Notes: generated from the sequence alone by a model not told the origin. 45,802 nucleotides of DNA from Fusicatenibacter sp. (GCA_017887445.1 JAGHIA010000003.1:1-45802); one strand, 5' to 3'. Shown: positions 15,098-25,329, counted from the first letter of the stretch. Made by a program: numbers and translations.

Positions 15098-16738
15098 TTA
15101 TTCCGCGTATTTATAATCCAGGAACGCCTGCAACTGGCTGATCAGCTCCTGACGAACCTCCTCTAAGCCAACTTTCTCTGCTTCCGCGTGCCAGGTATTG
15201 ATCTTCTCCACCGCCTCATCCGCGTCATACATGGACATAGTCAGCTGCAGCTCATTGGACAGGGCGGAAATATTCGCAATCTGCGTCTCGACCTCAGAGC
15301 TGTCGAACACAAAACCTGCCAGCGGACTCAGCTGATAGGTAGATTCCGCGTACTCGTAATCTACTCTTTGCTTGATCTCCCCGTTGTTCAGCACAAATTC
15401 GCTCTGACGGATAAAGGTTGGATTCAGGGTAAAGGAGTAATCCGGCATCGTATACTTCTCCTCCTCGGAAACCGGGCCGGCCTTGTAGCCGTCTTCACCG
15501 ACTGCCTCCCAGTCCTCCCCTTCAATTCCGTACTGGAACAGATCGTGTGCTTCCTGTGTGCCGAACATCCAGTCAAGGAACGCCATTACCTGGTCTTTTT
15601 TCTCGGACCACTCCGGAACCACCAGCCAGTTGTTAGTCACCATATCGCAGATGACGGAGCCTTCCTCCATATTTCTCTGAGAATCATCGATAACATAGAA
15701 CCCATACTCGGAGCCGGGAACTGCTTCCTGGGCAGTCTTCACCGCACTCTCATAACCGCTGAGCACGCAGTAAGTGGCCGCCGCATTGGGCGCTACCGCG
15801 TCGGCATTGGCCCGGTCCTCAAACATATATGGGTTCCACTTTGTACGCTCTACAGTATACTCTGTGATAAAGTCGTACTGATACCCCTCCGGCATCTTTG
15901 CGAATTCTTCCTCCGGGTCTCCGGCTACCACTGCGTTCTGCACAGTCTTGCCATCCTCGCTCAGTCCCACATAAATCCAGGTCTGATCGCCGAACAGATT
16001 GACGTTGTCCTGTGTATAGACATTATCATGCTTTGCAGAATACCAGGGGGAATCCATGCGGAAGAAATTATACATGCTCAGTCCCACCATATCCGGCTCA
16101 TTTTCCGCTACCTTCTGCACAAACGCCATCAGGCTGTCCTCATCGGTGATGGGGGCGCAGTTGTATTTCTGGCGCAGGTCTTCCCGGTACATGATCCCGC
16201 GGGTATCCTCGTAATAAGATGCCAGGTTGATCCCGTAGATTCCTTCTTTGTAAGAACCGTCCTCCTGTTTTACATAGGTCTTCATTGCTTCTGTGAAAGT
16301 ATCGCTGAACGCCGCTTCCAGTCCCGGATACTCACTGTTGTTGAAATAACCGCTCAGGTCCGCAAAGGCTCCGTCCTGGACAAAATCGGTCAGGCCATGC
16401 CAGCTTCCGCAGAACATCAGGTCATAATCCTCCTGGGCGGTGACAGCCATATTCAGCTTATCCTTGTAATCTCCGCCTGCCACAAAGGAAAAGTCCAGCT
16501 TGATCTTGCTAAGGACAGGGTCGTCCGCTGTCAGTTCCTCATATTTACTCACGACCTTCTCAATGTTCTTGAATTCATTCATCACGCGGATGTGAATGGT
16601 CGTCTCCTTGTCTCCTCCGTTGTCAGAACTTCCTCCGCCGCTGTCTTTGCTGTTCCCGCAGCCTGCCAGCGCCGCTGCCGCCAAAGACGCGGTCATCAGT
16701 ATCGCGGTTGATTTTCTGAAAAATTTTTTCTTTCCCAT
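15098..16738 (-). CDS. carbohydrate ABC transporter solute-binding lipoprotein (LplA/YtcQ type)
   Basis: A 546-residue lipoprotein with lipobox LAGC (Cys 27) followed by a Gly/Ser/Asp-rich linker. The rest is a family 1 solute-binding protein of the large LplA/YtcQ class found with YteP/YtcP permeases, matching motifs such as [20 protein letters not shown] and [20 protein letters not shown]. It would capture an oligosaccharide outside the membrane for the two permeases just upstream on the same strand. GGAGG precedes the start. It ends the locus and is 117 bp from the permease gene; the gap holds a solo hairpin, so its mRNA level may differ. The exact sugar is unknown. Confidence 0.92.
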   Translation of the reverse strand: MGKKKFFRKSTAILMTASLAAAALAGCGNSKDSGGGSSDNGGDKETTIHIRVMNEFKNIEKVVSKYEELTADDPVLSKIKLDFSFVAGGDYKDKLNMAVTAQEDYDLMFCGSWHGLTDFVQDGAFADLSGYFNNSEYPGLEAAFSDTFTEAMKTYVKQEDGSYKEGIYGINLASYYEDTRGIMYREDLRQKYNCAPITDEDSLMAFVQKVAENEPDMVGLSMYNFFRMDSPWYSAKHDNVYTQDNVNLFGDQTWIYVGLSEDGKTVQNAVVAGDPEEEFAKMPEGYQYDFITEYTVERTKWNPYMFEDRANADAVAPNAAATYCVLSGYESAVKTAQEAVPGSEYGFYVIDDSQRNMEEGSVICDMVTNNWLVVPEWSEKKDQVMAFLDWMFGTQEAHDLFQYGIEGEDWEAVGEDGYKAGPVSEEEKYTMPDYSFTLNPTFIRQSEFVLNNGEIKQRVDYEYAESTYQLSPLAGFVFDSSEVETQIANISALSNELQLTMSMYDADEAVEKINTWHAEAEKVGLEEVRQELISQLQAFLDYKYAE

Positions 16739-16822
16739 GGTTTCATTCCTCCATTTTTTTATTTTCTACATCACTCCCGGCGCTGCCCAGCATACGCCAG
16801 GAGAACATATACCCTCTCGATT

Positions 16823-16851
16823 GTAACCATTCAGCGCGGCCGGACCGTTAC
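16823..16851. repeat. solo GTAAC-end hairpin
   Basis: GTAACCATTCAGC and CGGACCGTTAC form a dyad like the MITE ends. It sits directly after the permease stop codon. Confidence 0.5.
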
Positions 16852-16855
16852 ACGG

Positions 16856-17761
16856 TTACCCCTTGATAGCCCCTACCGTAAGTCCGCTGGTAAAATATTT
16901 CTGCGCAAACGGATACAGCAGAATCACTGGCCCGATCGCCACCACGGTGGTGGCCATGCGCAGGGAGTTCGTTGGGATCGCCCCCATGGAGATTCCCGAG
17001 GTCATCGCCATTTCTCTCAACGCCTCCGCGTTCCGCAGCATACTCATCAGAAGATACTGCAGCGGGAACAGGCTTTTGTCCTCCAGATACAGCATGGCGT
17101 TGTACCACTGGTTCCAGTACCCCAGCGCGTAAAACAGGCTGATGGTAGCCAGGCCCGGCTTGGACACCGGAAGAATGACCTTCCAGAGGATCTGGAAATC
17201 GTTGGCCCCATCGATATACGCCGACTCAGACAACTCCACAGGAATTCCCGCGAAAAAGTTCCGCATCAGGAACATATTCCATGCGCTGAACGCGATGGGC
17301 AGGATCAGTACCCAGATATTGTCCTTCATGCCCAGCGTTTTACTGATCAGAAGGTAAGTGGGAACCAGTCCGCCGCCAAAAAGCATGGTAAAATAAGTAA
17401 AAAAGGTAATGGCGTTGCGGAATTTCAATTTTTTCAGCGACAGTGGATATGCCATTGTGATGGTCAGAAACATGCTGAAAATTGTTCCCGCCACTGTCGT
17501 GAAGATCGTCACGCCATAGGATTTGAAAATCTGACTGTCACCAAGGACCACCTCATAGGCGCTTAAAGTAAAATCCTTCGGAATGATCGGAAATCCGTGG
17601 ACCGCAAAATTGGCTTCTGTCTCAAAACTGCTGCCCAGAATGATCGCAAAAGGGAACAGGCAGAACAGACAGAATAAAGTAGCGATAAGATACACCGCAG
17701 CTTCAAAGGCTTTCTCTCCGCGGCTTTTACGGATTCCCCGTTTTTTTACTGCTGCTTTCAT
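16856..17761 (-). CDS. carbohydrate ABC transporter permease (LplC/YtcP type)
   Basis: A 301-residue inner-membrane permease with about six helices. It shows the MalG-like order: N-terminal helix LIATLFCLFCLFPFAIILGS, then YPLSLKKLKFRNAITFFTYF, and the EAA cytoplasmic loop ELSESAYIDGANDFQILWKV with ILPVSKPGLATI. The ending TVGAIKG is typical of YtcP proteins. GGAAGGAG precedes the start. It lies 18 bp after the partner permease gene and forms a heterodimer with it. The ATPase is not in the locus; this class commonly uses a shared MsmX-type ATPase. Confidence 0.93.
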   Translation of the reverse strand: MKAAVKKRGIRKSRGEKAFEAAVYLIATLFCLFCLFPFAIILGSSFETEANFAVHGFPIIPKDFTLSAYEVVLGDSQIFKSYGVTIFTTVAGTIFSMFLTITMAYPLSLKKLKFRNAITFFTYFTMLFGGGLVPTYLLISKTLGMKDNIWVLILPIAFSAWNMFLMRNFFAGIPVELSESAYIDGANDFQILWKVILPVSKPGLATISLFYALGYWNQWYNAMLYLEDKSLFPLQYLLMSMLRNAEALREMAMTSGISMGAIPTNSLRMATTVVAIGPVILLYPFAQKYFTSGLTVGAIKG

Positions 17762-17779
17762 TTTTCCTGTTACTCCTTC

Positions 17780-18751
17780 CTAAAAGATTGCGGCTTCCGG
17801 CTCAATCTTTTTCGTAATCTTATTGGTGACAAATACCATGATCAGCCCTACCACCGACTGGAACAAACTGGTCGCCGTACTCATGCCCAGGTTGTTCAGT
17901 TCCCGCAGGGCGCGGTAAACAAATGTATCAATAACATCTGTCGTGCTGTACAGCGCCGCGTTGTCTCCCACCAGCGCGTAGATCATTCCAAAATCACCGT
18001 TGAAAATTTTTCCGATACCCATGACGGTCAGCATGATGGCCGTAGTTTTCAGAAGCGGCAGCGTAATCCTTGTAATCTGCTGCATCCGGGTAGCGCCATC
18101 CACCCGGGCCGCCTCGTACATTCCCTGGTCAAAACCGGTAATTGCCGCAACGTATACGATACTTCCGTAGCCTGCGCCCTGCCATACTTTCAGCAGCGTC
18201 AGGATCAGCGGCCACCAGGTGGGGTCGTTGTAAAACGAAGGATTCTCTCCGCCAACACGTATCACCAGGTTTGTGACAATCCCTGAGCTTCCAATGATTC
18301 CGCTCATAAACATGGCCGCCACCGCCCACGAAACGAAGTGGGGAAAGATCGCGATCGTCTGCACCAGACGATTGTAAAATTTTCTTTTGATTTCCACAAA
18401 GATCAGCGCCAGAAGGATGGACGTTACTGTTGTACAGACCAGAAAGATGATATTCAGTACAATGGTGTTTGTGAAGATCCTTGCTACGCCGTTATAATTG
18501 AACAGAAATTCAAAGTTTTTCAGACCCGCCCACGGACTTCCCCAGATGCCGTCCTTGTAGCTGAAGTCTTTAAACGCAATCAGTACTCCGTACATGGGAT
18601 AGTAGCTGAACACCAGCATCCATAAAATCGCAGGCGCCGTCATCAGGTAAAGAAATTTGTTTTTCCACAGCTCCCGAAAACCACCCCGGAAGCCGAGCCG
18701 TTCCTTATACGCTTTCGTCTTCCGCGGTTTTCCCGCCGCTTTTCCTTTCAT
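17780..18751 (-). CDS. carbohydrate ABC transporter permease (LplB/YteP type)
   Basis: A 323-residue inner-membrane permease. After a basic N-terminal tail it reads LMTAPAILWMLVFSYYPMYG and VLIAFKDFSYKDGIWGSPW, the hallmark of YteP/LplB proteins. The EAA loop is MYEAARVDGATRMQQITRIT with LPLLKTTAIML. About six membrane helices. GGGAGG precedes the start. It is followed at 18 bp by the second permease gene. Upstream a terminator-like hairpin separates it from the solute-binding protein gene at 18960. Confidence 0.93.
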   Translation of the reverse strand: MKGKAAGKPRKTKAYKERLGFRGGFRELWKNKFLYLMTAPAILWMLVFSYYPMYGVLIAFKDFSYKDGIWGSPWAGLKNFEFLFNYNGVARIFTNTIVLNIIFLVCTTVTSILLALIFVEIKRKFYNRLVQTIAIFPHFVSWAVAAMFMSGIIGSSGIVTNLVIRVGGENPSFYNDPTWWPLILTLLKVWQGAGYGSIVYVAAITGFDQGMYEAARVDGATRMQQITRITLPLLKTTAIMLTVMGIGKIFNGDFGMIYALVGDNAALYSTTDVIDTFVYRALRELNNLGMSTATSLFQSVVGLIMVFVTNKITKKIEPEAAIF

Positions 18752-18881
18752 ACAAGCCTCCCTCTTTCCGGGGCGGCAAAAAGCCTTCGCCGCCCCGTTC
18801 CTTCATATTTTGATATCTTTATTCTAAAGATTTCCAGCAGAGGAACATATGGTAAAAAAGCTTGATTTCTGGTAATTTTAC

Positions 18882-18927
18882 AAAAGGCGTCCCGGAAATC
18901 GCTCGTTCGATTTCCGGGACGCCTTTT
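18882..18927. terminator. intercistronic terminator-like hairpin
   Basis: AAAAGGCGTCCCGGAAATCG, loop CTCGTT, then the exact complement ending CCTTTT. It is a perfect 20-bp stem with T4 on both strands. It lies between the solute-binding protein gene and the permeases and may lower permease mRNA relative to the binding protein. Confidence 0.8.
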
Positions 18928-18959
18928 ACGGAATCCTGCGCGGGATTGCCGGATAGCTT

Positions 18960-20519
18960 TTACCTTTTTTCCAGATAGCCTTTCAGCTGCTCTTCGATCG
19001 CCTGCATATATACGGAAAGTCCTGCCTCCTCCAGCTTTTTCGTCACCTGGCTCACATCCTCCTGTCCGCTGTAATAACCACATACCAACGGCTGGAAATA
19101 CTGCTGACGCACCGTCTCCATCTTCTCCAACTGACTGTTCAATCCTTCCACAGACAACTCAAAACCAGTCAGAGGATTCGCCTGCGCCTGTCCAAACGTT
19201 TCCTCCCGCCACTGATCCGTCTCCTTCGTCACCTGTGTCCACTGCTCGTTAAAGGACACCTCGTCACGGCCAAGCAGAGCATCGCCGGCAACGGTCATCC
19301 CATATTTGTTCCCGGCAGAAATTCCCTCATAGCTTACATCATCGCCCACCTTATGGTAATGAATGCCGTCCACCCCATAGAGAAACAGATCGTAATATCT
19401 CTGGTCCGTGTGGATTTTTTCCAGAAGCTTTACCGACGTTTCCGGATACTTGGTCCTGGAAGATACATACAGTGCGCTCCGGGAAGAATCAACCCTGAAA
19501 TGCCGCTCATTTGCTGAAATATAAATAAAAAATCCATACTCCCACCGGGGATGTTCCTCCGTCAGGCTCCGGACATAACTGCCGTTCACAGACCAGATGG
19601 GCACGTTCGTCTCACAGGGTTTTCGCTCGCTGTTCATCAGCTCCAGTCCCCGGGTACCCTCATTGTCCGACAAAGACAGCATATCCGCCTCCAGGATCCC
19701 ATCCTCCTTCCATTTTTTCAGATACTCCAGAACCTGGAAAAATTCCGGGGTTTCCAGCCGGTTAAGCACCTGCCCCGGATCGTCTGCGGCCGTCACCACA
19801 AACGGCGTCTCCTGCATACTGCCGATCTCCAGATATTTGTCCCCCGCCAGCAGGATCCAAAGCGACTGCCAGATCCGGTTGTCCGTAATCAGCGCCTCGT
19901 CCCGGTACTGGGGATCCTTTTTGGCCGCGTACAGGTAAGCTTCCATAGTCTCAATATCTGTGATCTCCTGGCAGTCCCAGGCTTTACGCAGATCCTCCCG
20001 GTAGAAAAAACCTTCGTTGTCGTGCTGCAGCTCTCCGGTTCCATACTGGGGGATCCCGTAAAGTCCTCCGTCAATTTCATAATTTTGCAGATAATCCTCC
20101 GAATAATACTGATAATGCTCCACCAGTTCCGGAACAAGATACAGATAATCGTTGAGATTGAGAAACGCGTTCTGAGAAATCTGAATCTTGTAATCCGAAA
20201 AATTTCCTCCTGGAATTATATCGTATTCTCCCGACGCAATGGCGATATTCAGCTGTTTCCTCTCATTTCCCCAGGGAATAAATCCGAAGCGTACCGTACA
20301 GTTCAGCTCGGGAACCGTCAGCGCGTCCAGCTGCTCGTATAATTCCTCCATTCCTTCCTCCGGTTCCTTCCCAAGCACGATCATCCGCAGGTTCTCCACC
20401 GCCGCCGGCGGCTCCTCGGGCCAGGTCTGTTCCTCCCGCCCGCAGCCAAAGACCAGCGCCGCGGCCAAAAAAGCCGCCAGCAAGCCTGACGCCATCCTCC
20501 GTCTCTTTCTTCTTCCCAT
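18960..20519 (-). CDS. second carbohydrate ABC solute-binding lipoprotein
   Basis: A 519-residue lipoprotein with a twin-basic-rich signal peptide and lipobox VFGC (Cys 26). It shows the same large family 1 binding-protein organisation as the protein at 15098 (RKQLNIAIASGEYDIIPGGN, NPLTGFELSVEGLNSQLEKM with a C-terminal helical segment ending LKGYLEKR), but the two are clearly diverged. GGAGGAAGGG precedes the start. It lies 27 bp after the histidine kinase gene and before the permeases. It may be an alternative receptor or a sensor partner for the kinase. Confidence 0.9.
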   Translation of the reverse strand: MGRRKRRRMASGLLAAFLAAALVFGCGREEQTWPEEPPAAVENLRMIVLGKEPEEGMEELYEQLDALTVPELNCTVRFGFIPWGNERKQLNIAIASGEYDIIPGGNFSDYKIQISQNAFLNLNDYLYLVPELVEHYQYYSEDYLQNYEIDGGLYGIPQYGTGELQHDNEGFFYREDLRKAWDCQEITDIETMEAYLYAAKKDPQYRDEALITDNRIWQSLWILLAGDKYLEIGSMQETPFVVTAADDPGQVLNRLETPEFFQVLEYLKKWKEDGILEADMLSLSDNEGTRGLELMNSERKPCETNVPIWSVNGSYVRSLTEEHPRWEYGFFIYISANERHFRVDSSRSALYVSSRTKYPETSVKLLEKIHTDQRYYDLFLYGVDGIHYHKVGDDVSYEGISAGNKYGMTVAGDALLGRDEVSFNEQWTQVTKETDQWREETFGQAQANPLTGFELSVEGLNSQLEKMETVRQQYFQPLVCGYYSGQEDVSQVTKKLEEAGLSVYMQAIEEQLKGYLEKR

Positions 20520-20546
20520 ACTGTCCCTTCCTCCCCGGACGCGGAC

Positions 20547-22310
20547 CTAGTCTTGTTTCCACGCCGGAATATTGATAATGATACATGTGCCAACCCCAGA
20601 CGAGCTCTCAATCTGGACAGGTATCTTCTCTCCGTAAAAAAGCTCCAGCCGCTTTTCGATATTTTTCATCCCGTAATGGCTTCCCGAACCGGACTTCTCC
20701 TGACCGCCGGGCGCGATCCCCTTTCCGTCGTCGGTGACGCTGAGCGTAATACGTCCGTCCTCCAGCCAACCGTTCAGGATTACGACGCCCCGGGCATCCT
20801 CTTTCTCGTTGATGCCGTGGACCACTGCGTTTTCCAGAAACGGCTGCAGCGTGATCTTGGGAATCTGATACTCCAGAATCTCCCCGTCCACTTCCGCCTC
20901 ATACAGGATCCGTCCCCGGTACCGGCGGTTCTGGATTTCCATGTACGCCTCGCACAGCTTCACCTCATCGCCGATGGTCACAATATCCTGGCCGCGGCTG
21001 AGGGTCAGCCGGTAAAAGCTCGACATGGACTGCACGACACTGCGGATATTGTCCGTCTCATTTTTCTGGGCCATCCAGTTGATCATATCAAGAGTGTTGT
21101 ACAGAAAATGCGGATTGATCTGCGACTGCAGCGCCTTCAGTTCCATCCGTATCTTTTCCTGACCAAGATCATACTGCTCCTGCATCAGCTCCGACACCTT
21201 GTCAGTCATACCGTTGTATCTGCGGATCAGCTGACCGATTTCATCGGAGCTGTCCTCCCGCGTCTCGATCTTCTGCAGCACACCGTCCTGCATCACCATC
21301 ATCTGGGCTTTTAATAGCTGGAGTCCACGGGTCACGGAACGGGTCAACGGAAAAAAGACGCCCAGTATCAGCAGGCACACAGCGAAATACCATACAACGA
21401 TTCCTGTGTTCGCGATATTGGTCGTCTGCAGCAGCGCTCGTTTGGGCACAACGGAAACCAGATACACGTTGGTCTGGTCCAGCAGCCGGCTGCGCACCAG
21501 ACTGGTCTCTCCATCCAGACTGATCTCCTGAAACGCATTGTCATTTCCGTGTCTTTGCCCGGCCGCGATCCGTGGGAACTCATCGTCTTCCCGGCTGGAA
21601 GCCAACAGATCGCCCTGCGCCGTTTCAAGATAGATGGTCTGGCCTTCTACTGCGCCGATCATCCTGTCTTCCAGAAGGTCTCTGTCCAGAGACACTGCCA
21701 GTACGCCGATGTAACGGCTGTAATCCTCCTGATCCCAAAGACCTCTGGTGATAGCGACGTAAGCCTCGCTGGTATCATACTTATCCTCTTTAAAACTGAC
21801 CCAGGTGGGAGTGCCGTTATTGTCCATCAGTTTCCCGTACCATTCCGTCTGCTGCGCCACATTCAGCGAACGGTAGCGGCCGCTGTTGTCGTTGACCACC
21901 GGGGAGCGCTCGTCGATATAAAACCAGATATTGCTGGATTCAAACACCATTTCCATTCCGTACGCATAGGAATCGATACGTTCAAAGCTTGCCAGCTGTT
22001 TTGGCAGCTCCTCCTCGTCCCCGCTCAGCCGCAGGTTCAGATTTACCATATCGTCCACTGCAAGCATGGTGGAAATGCTGTGAAGCCGCGACATCTTATC
22101 CTCCACCGCCTGAGACACCTGCTCAAACCCCTGGTTCAGCGCATACATCTGCTGCCCGTAGGACTGCTTTTGGATTTCTCTGGCGGAAATTGCCAGGCCG
22201 ATTCCAATCGGGAGCATCACCGCCAGGCACACGAGGATAATGATCTTGGTGCTCAGCGGCAGCTTCTGGTACCAGGCCGTCAAAACCCGCTTCTTTTTAC
22301 TGCCCTCCAT
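20547..22310 (-). CDS. YesM-type sensor histidine kinase
   Basis: A 587-residue membrane kinase. TM1 is at about 22-42, a large extracellular dCache/PAS-like sensor at 45-298, TM2 at 302-322, then a HAMP region. The His_kinase domain has the phospho-acceptor H401 in SQINPHFLYNTLDMINWM. The ATPase domain has HGINEKEDARGVVILNG, DDGKGIAPGG and the YGMKNIEKRLELFYG motif of this class. It should sense the extracellular sugar or the binding protein and phosphorylate the adjacent regulator. Its start overlaps the end of the regulator gene by 14 bp, so the two are translationally coupled. Confidence 0.95.
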   Translation of the reverse strand: MEGSKKKRVLTAWYQKLPLSTKIIILVCLAVMLPIGIGLAISAREIQKQSYGQQMYALNQGFEQVSQAVEDKMSRLHSISTMLAVDDMVNLNLRLSGDEEELPKQLASFERIDSYAYGMEMVFESSNIWFYIDERSPVVNDNSGRYRSLNVAQQTEWYGKLMDNNGTPTWVSFKEDKYDTSEAYVAITRGLWDQEDYSRYIGVLAVSLDRDLLEDRMIGAVEGQTIYLETAQGDLLASSREDDEFPRIAAGQRHGNDNAFQEISLDGETSLVRSRLLDQTNVYLVSVVPKRALLQTTNIANTGIVVWYFAVCLLILGVFFPLTRSVTRGLQLLKAQMMVMQDGVLQKIETREDSSDEIGQLIRRYNGMTDKVSELMQEQYDLGQEKIRMELKALQSQINPHFLYNTLDMINWMAQKNETDNIRSVVQSMSSFYRLTLSRGQDIVTIGDEVKLCEAYMEIQNRRYRGRILYEAEVDGEILEYQIPKITLQPFLENAVVHGINEKEDARGVVILNGWLEDGRITLSVTDDGKGIAPGGQEKSGSGSHYGMKNIEKRLELFYGEKIPVQIESSSGVGTCIIINIPAWKQD

Positions 22311-23847
22311 TTCCGCCTCCCTTCTGCTTCCGGTATTCCAGCGGCGTCATACCCTCCGCCTCGCGGAATACCTTGGCAAAGTAATTGGAATTGGCGTAGC
22401 CGCATTTCTCCGCGATCTCCGTAATCTTATCAAAGTCCTGCTCCAGCATCCTCCTGGCCTTTTCCAGACGGTAATTGCTCAGATACTGCTTCAATGTCTG
22501 CTTCATCTCCTGACGGAACAGAACATTCAGATAGGCGGAGGACAGGTGCAGCTGATCCGCAATCTGTGTAATACTCAGGGATTCCTCGCCATAATGCTTC
22601 TCGATATATTCCAGAACGCCGCACACCACCCGGCTGTAGCCGGCCTGCTCCTGCTGACGTTCTCCGATACAGTCCAGAACGCTGCCAAATAACGATTCGA
22701 TTTCCAAAAGACTGCGCATCCCCATGACATATGCGGCAATCTCCTCCTCCCTGCGGATGCTGGGACAGAGCTCGTACAGATACGGGTACTTCTGGTACAT
22801 GGCATTCAGAAACGAGATCAGCAGCGTGCACACCTGTTCCTTCCGGTAATCCTGATGCTGATACAGACGTTCGAACAAGCCCCTGCACCATTTTGTCATC
22901 TGCGCCGGCGGCCCGGACATCACCTGAAGAAACTCGCCGTAAATGCCGGGATTGATAAAATTTTTCTGGGTGATCATAGTGTCGATGACAAACAGCCGCC
23001 GGTCCGTGTGATAGAACGCACGGTTCAGCGCCACGTCGGCGGTCCGGTAGCTGTTGTACACGTTGCGATAGCTTTGCGCCTCGATCCCCACGCCAAGGCA
23101 CAGCCGGGGCATCTGCTCCAGGATTCTCTGATACAGGGGCATCAGCCGGTATTGCTCCTTCTCCTGATAGGAAATCACAAATTCACACTGCTGCTTTTCT
23201 TCCTTCCAGCAGGAAATCGTCCGGAACCCGGAACCGGCCAGCAGCTGCTCCAGTTTTGCCATTCCTTCTGCCGGGGCCGGCTGCACACCGTCTTTTTGTT
23301 CTGCCCGGAACATAGCTGCCACACACTGAAAGCACCCTTCCTTTCCCAGCGCCTTTGTCTCCGCAAACAACTTGTCCAGAGTCCGTTCATCCGGTTCCTT
23401 GGCCGTCAGCAGCCGGAACAGCTTCTGCTGCTGCAGTTCCTTGCGCTCTCTGGCTTCTTCCCTGCCCCGGTGAATGCGGCGTACCTCATCCGCCGCTTTT
23501 TCAACGGCTTTCTTCAATGCCTGCAGATCGATGGGTTTTTCGATATAGTCCACAGCGTCCAGGCGGATGGCGCTTTTCAGATACTCAATTTCCATATATC
23601 CGCTGATAAAAATAATCCTGCTGTCGGGATTCATTTTCGTTACCCTTTCGGCAAATTCCAGTCCGTTCACCTGAGGCATCCGGATATCTGAAATTACAAT
23701 ATCCGGCCGGAACCACTGCGCGATCTTCACCGCCTCTGCTCCGTTCACCGCCTGCATGATCTCGTCCACACCGAATTTCTCCCAGCAGACTGTCTCGATC
23801 AGTCCTTCTCTCGTATAATCCTCATCATCCGCGATCAGCACCTTCAT
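22297..23847 (-). CDS. YesN-type response regulator with AraC DNA-binding domain
   Basis: A 516-residue regulator. Residues 1-120 form the receiver domain (MKVLIADDEDYTREGLIETV) with the phospho-acceptor D54 in VISDIRMP and the FISGYMEIEYLKSAI and DYIEKP motifs. A long linker follows, then a C-terminal AraC helix-turn-helix pair (SLSITQIADQLHLSSAYLNV, KITEIAEKCGYANSNYFAKV then FREAEGMTPLEYRKQ). It is the likely activator of the transport genes downstream and perhaps of GH88/GH43 upstream. ATG at 23847 is chosen; a GTG three codons earlier has an equally plausible ribosome site. Confidence 0.95.
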   Translation of the reverse strand: MKVLIADDEDYTREGLIETVCWEKFGVDEIMQAVNGAEAVKIAQWFRPDIVISDIRMPQVNGLEFAERVTKMNPDSRIIFISGYMEIEYLKSAIRLDAVDYIEKPIDLQALKKAVEKAADEVRRIHRGREEARERKELQQQKLFRLLTAKEPDERTLDKLFAETKALGKEGCFQCVAAMFRAEQKDGVQPAPAEGMAKLEQLLAGSGFRTISCWKEEKQQCEFVISYQEKEQYRLMPLYQRILEQMPRLCLGVGIEAQSYRNVYNSYRTADVALNRAFYHTDRRLFVIDTMITQKNFINPGIYGEFLQVMSGPPAQMTKWCRGLFERLYQHQDYRKEQVCTLLISFLNAMYQKYPYLYELCPSIRREEEIAAYVMGMRSLLEIESLFGSVLDCIGERQQEQAGYSRVVCGVLEYIEKHYGEESLSITQIADQLHLSSAYLNVLFRQEMKQTLKQYLSNYRLEKARRMLEQDFDKITEIAEKCGYANSNYFAKVFREAEGMTPLEYRKQKGGGNGGQ

Positions 23848-23957
23848 ATCTGCCACCCGCCTTTCCCTGTTATGTTATCTATGCTTCGCTCACCTGTCTA
23901 TTTTATCTTTTCCCTCCCGGACGTGCAACTGTTTTCAAGCGCAGCTGTACCGTTGTC

Positions 23958-24101
23958 GTAACCGTTCAGCCTGCCACTATCCCGCAAGGTGTTTTCGCAC
24001 AGAATGTGCGAAAATCCCGAGGTCTGCAGCGCGAAATTGCATGAAATGCAGTTTCTGTGCATCGCGAAGCGTGTAATAGTTCAGCAACGCTGAACTGTTA
24101 C
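23958..24101. mobile_element. 144-bp MITE between the hydrolase genes and the regulator gene
   Basis: Ends GTAACCGTTCAGCC and CTGAACTGTTAC, 144 bp. Flanks CCGTTGTC and ACGTTGCC agree at 6 of 8 positions, consistent with an older target duplication. A further partial end (GTAACCGTTCAGC) follows at 24109. It fills much of the gap between GH88 and the response regulator. Confidence 0.82.
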
Positions 24102-24123
24102 ACGTTGCCGTAACCGTTCAGCT

Positions 24124-25329
24124 CTACCACAAAAGCCTTCCTGTCCCGCGCACTTTCCAGACCGCTTCGATGAAAAAATAATCCGCGTAATTCATCGTCA
24201 TATGATGTCTCCGGTCATGATAAGCAGGACTGCAGCCCTGTACGATCGCGTCGCAGTCCCCGGAAAAATCGGTCCGCTGCCCGCCGATGGCCTGCAGAAT
24301 CTTCATGCCCGCCCTGCGGTACATCTCCCGCTCCAGCGCCGGCACACATCCCGCCAGTTCCAGAAGTCCTCCGGCAATGACACAGGCCCCGCAGGAATCC
24401 TCAAAAGCCGGCTGCTGGGGCTGACGGAAATCCAACGGCAGGATCCCATTTTCCGGAAGATTTGCCATACAATAATGGGCGACCCGCTTGGCGGTATCCA
24501 GATACTCCCGCTTTCCCGTGTGAAGAAAGCTGATGACAAACCCGTACAGCGCCCATCCCTGGCCCCGCGCCCAGGAAGATCCGTCAGCGTAACCCTGACC
24601 GCCGTCGCTTCGCAGCATCTCCCCGGTTTCCGGATGAAACTCTACAATGTGGCACACTGAGCCATCGGCACGTACAAAATGCTCCATCACGGTGTCCGCA
24701 TGCAGCATGGCAATCTGTCGAAATCTTGGGTCCTGGGTCTCCTCCCAGGCCCAGTACAGCAGCGACAGATTAAACATACAGTCGATAATGGCCCGCCCCC
24801 GCGTGTCCTGTCCCTCCAGGTCGTTCCATGCGCGGATAAACCGCCCCGCCGGATTAAAACGTCCCGCCAGAAGGCTGGCGGCATGCATGGCGGCCCTTTT
24901 CGCCTCCTGACTGCCCGTCAGCCGGAAATCCGCAACAGCGGACGGTACAAACATAAATCCCACGTCATGATGGAGACCATAAAATTCCTGAAAACACTGT
25001 TCCAGTTTTCTTCCTGCGTTCTTTGCGGTTTCGGCGTAATACAGATCCCCCGTGTCCTGATACAGCAGCCATAGGATTCCAGGCCAGAAACCGTTGGTCC
25101 ACCAGTTAAGGCCATCGTCGATCCTCCACGTCCTGTCCGTCGATGAACGGTCGTCGTAATCACCGTTTTCATCGGTGGTGTAGGGAATCCTGTCCGCGTG
25201 CTTTCTGCTGACCCACGCTATCTTCTCCCTGATCTTTTCTCCCATCTCCTCCGCCCAGAGAAGGTCTTCCGGGCAAATGCCATCCTTCCGATTTACTGCG
25301 TCGTCTTTTCCTGTCATCTTCTCTCCCAT
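24124..25329 (-). CDS. GH88 unsaturated glucuronyl hydrolase
   Basis: A 401-residue alpha/alpha-barrel enzyme that hydrates and releases the unsaturated uronic acid left at the non-reducing end by polysaccharide lyases. Candidate catalytic aspartates are D122 (HHDVGFMF) and D183 (RAIIDCMFNLSLLYWAW). Their 61-residue spacing equals that of the D88/D149 pair of the Bacillus enzyme. WWTNGFWPGILWLLYQDTGD and GSSWARGQGWALYGF are also family motifs. There is no signal peptide, so it acts in the cytoplasm on imported oligosaccharide. The ATG at 25329 with AAAGGGG upstream is preferred over a GTG at 25407, which overlaps the GH43 stop. Confidence 0.92.
   Translation of the reverse strand: MGEKMTGKDDAVNRKDGICPEDLLWAEEMGEKIREKIAWVSRKHADRIPYTTDENGDYDDRSSTDRTWRIDDGLNWWTNGFWPGILWLLYQDTGDLYYAETAKNAGRKLEQCFQEFYGLHHDVGFMFVPSAVADFRLTGSQEAKRAAMHAASLLAGRFNPAGRFIRAWNDLEGQDTRGRAIIDCMFNLSLLYWAWEETQDPRFRQIAMLHADTVMEHFVRADGSVCHIVEFHPETGEMLRSDGGQGYADGSSWARGQGWALYGFVISFLHTGKREYLDTAKRVAHYCMANLPENGILPLDFRQPQQPAFEDSCGACVIAGGLLELAGCVPALEREMYRRAGMKILQAIGGQRTDFSGDCDAIVQGCSPAYHDRRHHMTMNYADYFFIEAVWKVRGTGRLLW

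Noticed and set aside
15188-16711. 507-codon plus-strand frame opposite the solute-binding protein gene
   Set aside because: Antisense to a well-supported lipoprotein gene, with no domain and no start signal.
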